Of a stretch of 64,000 bases of DNA, positions 60,326 to 64,000 are shown in pieces (position 1 is the stretch's first letter; each line of letters begins with the position of its first letter). The notes under the pieces were generated by a model. The model was given only the letters and a program-made list of their open reading frames with translations. It had not been told where the DNA came from and ran no database searches. Origin of the DNA: Zhengitettix transpicula (Eukaryota; Arthropoda; Insecta; Orthoptera; Tetrigidae); NCBI GenBank assembly GCA_037074705.1, contig CM073590.1, forward strand, positions 136,853,600 through 136,917,599, read 5' to 3'. A program made the position numbers and the translations under genes.

Positions 60326-60717
60326 CCTGCTTTGAGAGGTGTATGTTCCGGGGACTCAGACCGTGGGAGTTGTTCCCTGTTCCCATTGGAACAGTCGGCC
60401 AGCTGCCTCCTAAACTGATCGAGGCACGGAGAAGGGAATGCTGCGTCCCCTAAGCATACTTCTCTCTCGCTATCGGAAGGGCTTGGGACAAGTACCCAAT
60501 GCCCGACCTACCAGATGCAGGTTTTTCTAGAGTTTTCCCTGCATCACTTTAAGGCGAATTCCGGGTAGGATCCTTAAAACTATAGCCCGGGGACCGTAGT
60601 TAACCCTTGGCTACCTTCCTCTAACCTTCCACATCTCCCCTTTCAAATCCCTTCCTATGCTATTAAGGAGAGTTGCCACCATGCGGATTACCTCATGTAA
60701 CCTGTTGCCCTAAAAAA
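60326..60717 (+). mobile_element. Family A retroposon copy 13
   Basis: It runs from CCTGCTTTGAGAGGTGTATG to CCTGTTGCCCTAAAAAA. The hairpin is CTGTTCC-CATT-GGAACAG at 60378-60395, the G:C state. A deletion removes the CATACGGTAAG segment. It is joined tail to head with the internally deleted copy. Confidence 0.9.
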
Positions 60718-60849
60718 CTGAATATAGTTTTGTCTGCTGTCGCGATGGGGGGCTGCTGGTGCCCTCCTGGAGAGACGGAGCGGACTATCTGTCGGGTTGC
60801 CTTCTTACCTTTTGGCTTTTGGACTAAATTTCCGACAATCCGATGCAAC
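60718..60849. other. No feature seen
   Basis: This is a short, rather GC-rich spacer between two family A copies. Confidence 0.4.
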
Positions 60850-61200
60850 CCGCTTTGTTTTGAGACGTGTAAGATCCTGGGTCACAGACTTTGGTTATAC
60901 GGTAACAGCTGTTCACTGTTCCTATTAGAACAGTCGGCCAATCGCCTCCTAAACTGGTCCATGGAGTGGCGTGGGACAAGAACCAAGAGCCCGACCTTCC
61001 TGATGCAGATTTTCTAGAGGTTGACCTAGATCACTTTTAGGTGAATGCCGGATAGAATCCTTAAACTACAGCTCGGGCTACCTTGGCTATCTTTATCTGC
61101 CCTTCGGCATACCCGCTTTCGTATCCCTTCCTAAGCTATTAAAGGGAAAAGGCCACCGCGTGGATGACCGTCTTTTAAACTGTAACACTCTAAATGAAAA
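60850..61200 (+). mobile_element. Family A retroposon copy 14, diverged
   Basis: It is recognisable from GCTTTGTTTTGAGACGTGTA to ...CTGTAACACTCTAAATGAAAA. The CCACAGCAAACTCC region is deleted. The hairpin keeps the G:C state, CTGTTCC-TATT-AGAACAG, with one mismatch next to the loop. Confidence 0.85.
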
Positions 61201-61322
61201 TAGTTTTTATGTCTTGTGTAAACAGTTATTAACTCTTACTGTTATTAGTTGTGTTTTACTAAGCAAATAGTAAATTTTCTGGAACCTTATGGGTAAATAA
61301 AAAATAACTAGTTAATTTTTAT
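61201..61322. other. No feature seen
   Basis: This is AT-rich spacer before the mariner-type element. Confidence 0.5.
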
Positions 61323-62168
61323 TATACAGAGTGAACCAGAAAAATTCAGGGGTTGTTTACAGATACCTTCTGAGGATTTTGATATATAGGTCCTATGGTC
61401 TCCGGCGGCTTGTTACGGAGTAAATGTAATCATGATTTATTCGGTTTATACCATCACCACCCTTGTTTCAAAATAGTGAAGAATCCTGTAATGTGCTATA
61501 ACAAAAACGCACAATACGCAACACAAACATAGAGTAATACAACACCCCTTAGACGAAACACGTGCACTTTTATCGCAATATGTTCAATTTGTTCTGTCAG
61601 AGTACAATATAGCACGTAACAAACACAGAAATGTTTCCTTAAAGGTATTGTTCAAAATTCGACTTTTCTTGATAACGGCAGAGTGTCATCGACTGTCTTA
61701 CAGAATTCCAGGAGTTTGTCGTACTGCTTCAGCGGCTGCGATAATCCCAGCAATCAGGTCCGTGCGAGTATCGACCGGAGTCTTGTAAACTAGGTTCTTC
61801 AAATGTCCCCAGAAGAAGAAGTCCATTGGTGTTATGTCTGGTGACCGAGCTGGCCAAGCAACATTTATACAGGACAACTACGACCAATCCATTGTCGTCC
61901 AAACTGTCCTTTAATGTTGTTATCAACATCAAGTGCAAAGTGTACCAGGTTAAAACCACATAAGGTGACGAATTATTAGCGGAACGTCTTCTAGGAACTG
62001 TGAGAAGACATGTTCAAGTAACGTTTTTAACACGACTCCGTTCGAGGCAAGAAACCAAATGAAATTCAATAAATATGAACGAGCCATCGAAGGCCATGGG
62101 TCCCTTATACCATAATACTCCGAACAACCTCTGAAAGTTGTCTGTGGAGTTCTGGTTCACCCTGTATA
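61323..62168 (-). mobile_element. Mariner/IS630-superfamily transposon, decayed
   Basis: Terminal inverted repeats pair TATACAGAGTGAACCAGAA (61323-61341) with TTCTGGTTCACCCTGTATA (62150-62168), one mismatch in 19. TA at both tips fits the TA target of Tc1/mariner elements. At about 845 bp it is shorter than an autonomous member, so the N-terminal part of the transposase has been deleted. The transposase relic lies on the minus strand. Confidence 0.9.
61698..62060 (-). pseudogene. DDE transposase C-terminal relic
   Basis: The minus strand reads WPARSPDITPMDFFFWGHLK followed by NLVYKTPVDTRTDLIAGI and ...VRQTPGIL, then a stop at 61698. The SPDxTPMDFFxWGxLK block is the hallmark around the last catalytic acidic residue of DDE_3/mariner-like transposases. 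Further 5', in other frames, are LDVDNNIKGQFGRQWIGR and LLEHVFSQFLEDVPL, both expected upstream in the same protein. Frameshifts and stops separate these pieces, and the first catalytic region is gone, so it cannot be functional. Confidence 0.85.
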
Positions 62169-62649
62169 CACAACTTCCGACACGTCTATTGTATTCTTAC
62201 GTTGTTTTTCTTTCCTATAAAGGATATGGATTTGCTTTTAAACATGCTTATTATATTAATTTAATTAATTATTTCTAAGGTTAATTACTAGTGTAAGTTT
62301 AAAAATACGAATTTAATTCATATTAATCATAAATATTCCAATATTTGTCATTTTAATAAACATGTTTTTTGTTAATTTTGTACATAATAAAATATCTCAC
62401 AATGTACCTTTCATTAAAATATTGGTAACTGCAAAAAACCATGTAGAATATTTATAAAATATTCGAATTTGGTGTCCATAAAAGAGAATCACTGCATGTA
62501 GCAGCACCCAGAGAAAAATATTAAAAATGGAAGGCTCTCCATTGTTTTTAGCTAGCAGCCTGCCACTGAATATATTCAGCACTCTACGCTATTAATGGAG
62601 CATATGTCTATGCTATGGTTTCCATTATTTATCGCTTTCTCGACTGAAA
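62169..62649. other. No feature seen
   Basis: This is AT-rich sequence; nothing was recognised. Confidence 0.5.
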
Positions 62650-62900
62650 ATTTTAGATTTATTTTCTGTGGAAATTGGCCTCAAGAATTGTCGGGTCCGC
62701 ATGAATCGCTCCCGAGGTTCGAATGCATTTTACAAGGCAATAAAGCGGCTGCTTGCGAGATGTATGGTGCTGGAATGCCCGCTGTTTTATAGCCCACACA
62801 TTAAAGAGCCACGTTGCCGGGGCAGGCGGCCAGGCCGGAAATAGCTTCCGCAATGGCCACTGATACTTCCGCCTCCTGGGCTGCAAACACAACACACACA
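62650..62900. other. Candidate conserved non-coding block
   Basis: This is a GC-balanced island in AT-rich DNA with GCAATAAAG, TTTTACAAGG and TTTTATAGCC, which resemble posterior Hox/Cdx-type sites, and GGCAGGCGGCCAGGCCGG. Frames on both strands (62595-62792 and 62659-62925) are open but unidentified. A single box B-like GAGGTTCGAATGC lies at 62714-62726 without a convincing tRNA fold. Confidence 0.25.
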
Positions 62901-63893
62901 CCGAAGAGCATGCTTCACGCAGCAATTACCGAAATTAAAACGCAGCTATCATTTCAATTGCATAATATTTAGTCACAATTTCATTAATATTATCGGTGCA
63001 TTTCTACAAAAGTATTTTTTATACATAATAAACAACTTTTATTCACAAAATGTTGATCTCAGTATTTTTCATTGCAGTATTAGGTGATTATGCCTGTATT
63101 CGCCATTATTCTTATAAAATAAATTTTATATATAAAAGTAATTATAAATTTATTATAATATTACTTGTGGAAGAAAATAAATTGACACCTTTCAGGCCAT
63201 ATGTTATTTTAAATTAACAGCACGGAGAAAATCTAAAATAATTATTTACACGGTTAGCAAAACAACAAATGTATTTGCATAGTAAAAGATCATTCTAATA
63301 TTTTAGTGGCCGTTTGACACATGGCCAAGAAGGTATGTAAAAAACATGTCAAATACTTTTTATCGACAAATAATATTATAACGAATTTTATACTGATTTA
63401 AATATGTAATTTATTGTTTTACATAATGATGATGGCGAATAAAGCCGAAAGTTCCTGTTTATGTTAGGAGATAAATAATTAGAACTACATTTAGTAGTCT
63501 TTATGTAAATAATAAATAAAATAATACAAAAGGCTTAAAAATAAAATATTAAAATTGAAATTTTTATTAATAATAATCTTATTCACTGCATCTGTCGTCT
63601 GCGGATAAGGAATCGCTGTAACATTTTCTGTTATTAAAAACGTATTACCCGCTATATTATTTTCATTCCGAAGTTATTTGATCAATGTACCCTAAATATC
63701 GTGGTTACGTCATCATTCTTATTTGCATATTGTATGCATTGATTCTCAATATTAGGAGTAAATGAGAGATAATGAATTCCAAGTGAACTGTATAAGAAAA
63801 GTCTGTTTACTGTCACTAACTTATTCTGTCCTTTCTTTTAGCCACTTAGAGATAAACGATACGTATAGTTTCATACCTCTGAAATTTTCGGTT
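62901..63893. other. No gene seen
   Basis: AT-rich DNA. A GATGATGGC...GCCGAAAG motif at 63428-63451 resembles the hammerhead-like cores elsewhere in the window, in decayed form. Confidence 0.45.
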
Positions 63894-64000
63894 ACTCGGC
63901 CTGTTCTGAGAGGTGTATGTTCCGAGGTCACAGAACTTGGGCATACGGTAAGATTTTTCCGCTATTCCCATTGGAATAGTCGGCCAGCTGCCTCCTAAAC
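63894..64000 (+). mobile_element. Family A retroposon copy, cut by the window end
   Basis: The match begins at ACTCGGCCTGTTCTGAGAGG and runs to the last base through the CTATTCC-CATT-GGAATAG hairpin. The 3' part lies outside the window. Confidence 0.92.

Noticed and set aside
62714..62726. Box B-like GAGGTTCGAATGC
   Set aside because: No matching box A at a suitable distance and no cloverleaf could be drawn, so it is not called a tRNA or SINE.
1..64000. CRISPR arrays, phage genes, bacterial operons, rRNA genes
   Set aside because: Nothing in the window has spaced identical short repeats, bacterial gene packing or recognisable rRNA sequence. The content is eukaryotic transposon-rich DNA.

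Overview
The window reads as nuclear DNA from an arthropod, most likely an insect with a large, repeat-rich genome. It is AT-rich throughout (by eye about two thirds A+T). I found no host gene with recognisable exons, no bacterial-style operons, no rRNA and no intact tRNA gene. What can be recognised is transposable-element debris and a few young insertions. The gag, integrase/DUF5641 and transposase remnants are of types common in arthropod genomes; a closer species assignment is not supported.

The dominant feature is one dispersed repeat, here called family A. It is a SINE-like retroposon of up to about 550 bp with a poly(A) tail. At least 17 copies or fragments lie on both strands: 2099-2482, 13976-14334, 14549-15095, 18218-18747, 21980-22180, 28998-29274, 33241-33550, 33566-33762, 39629-39852, 48530-49005, 49697-50118, 53489-53923, 54521-54714, 60233-60325, 60326-60717, 60850-61200 and 63894 to the window end. 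Several have clear target-site duplications. Two copies (14549-15095 and 53489-53923) are almost identical where they overlap, so the family looks recently mobile. Its RNA would fold into several hairpins, one showing a compensatory A:T to G:C change between copies.

A second repeat, family B, is modular: a head with the core GGCGTTGCCCGGG, a variable number of roughly 260-bp monomers, and a tail ending in a T-rich stretch. Copies lie at 12068-13785, 13790-13975 (inverted tail), 18081-18217 plus 18748-18824 (split by a family A insertion), 21191-21617, 27238-27965 and an old fragment near 2830-3000. Family C (36682-37070 and 44196-44830) forms long imperfect foldbacks whose arms carry a hammerhead-ribozyme-like core, as known from Penelope-like elements.

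Decayed coding remnants are: an IS630/Tc1-type transposase motif (6008-6076), an LTR-retrotransposon gag-protease segment (17117-18035), a retroelement integrase C-terminus plus DUF5641 region (46914-47587), a LINE RNase H-like 3' end (56881-57409), and a mariner-type transposon with terminal inverted repeats (61323-62168, transposase on the minus strand). A tRNA-derived SINE pair lies at 45885-46245.

The remaining stretches are AT-rich single-copy-looking DNA, with simple repeats, two GC-rich islands (16270-16600, 47760-48050) and several more complex blocks (6700-7140, 24170-24640, 34815-35230, 38140-38380, 62650-62900) that could be conserved regulatory DNA of an unseen gene. That last reading is inference only.
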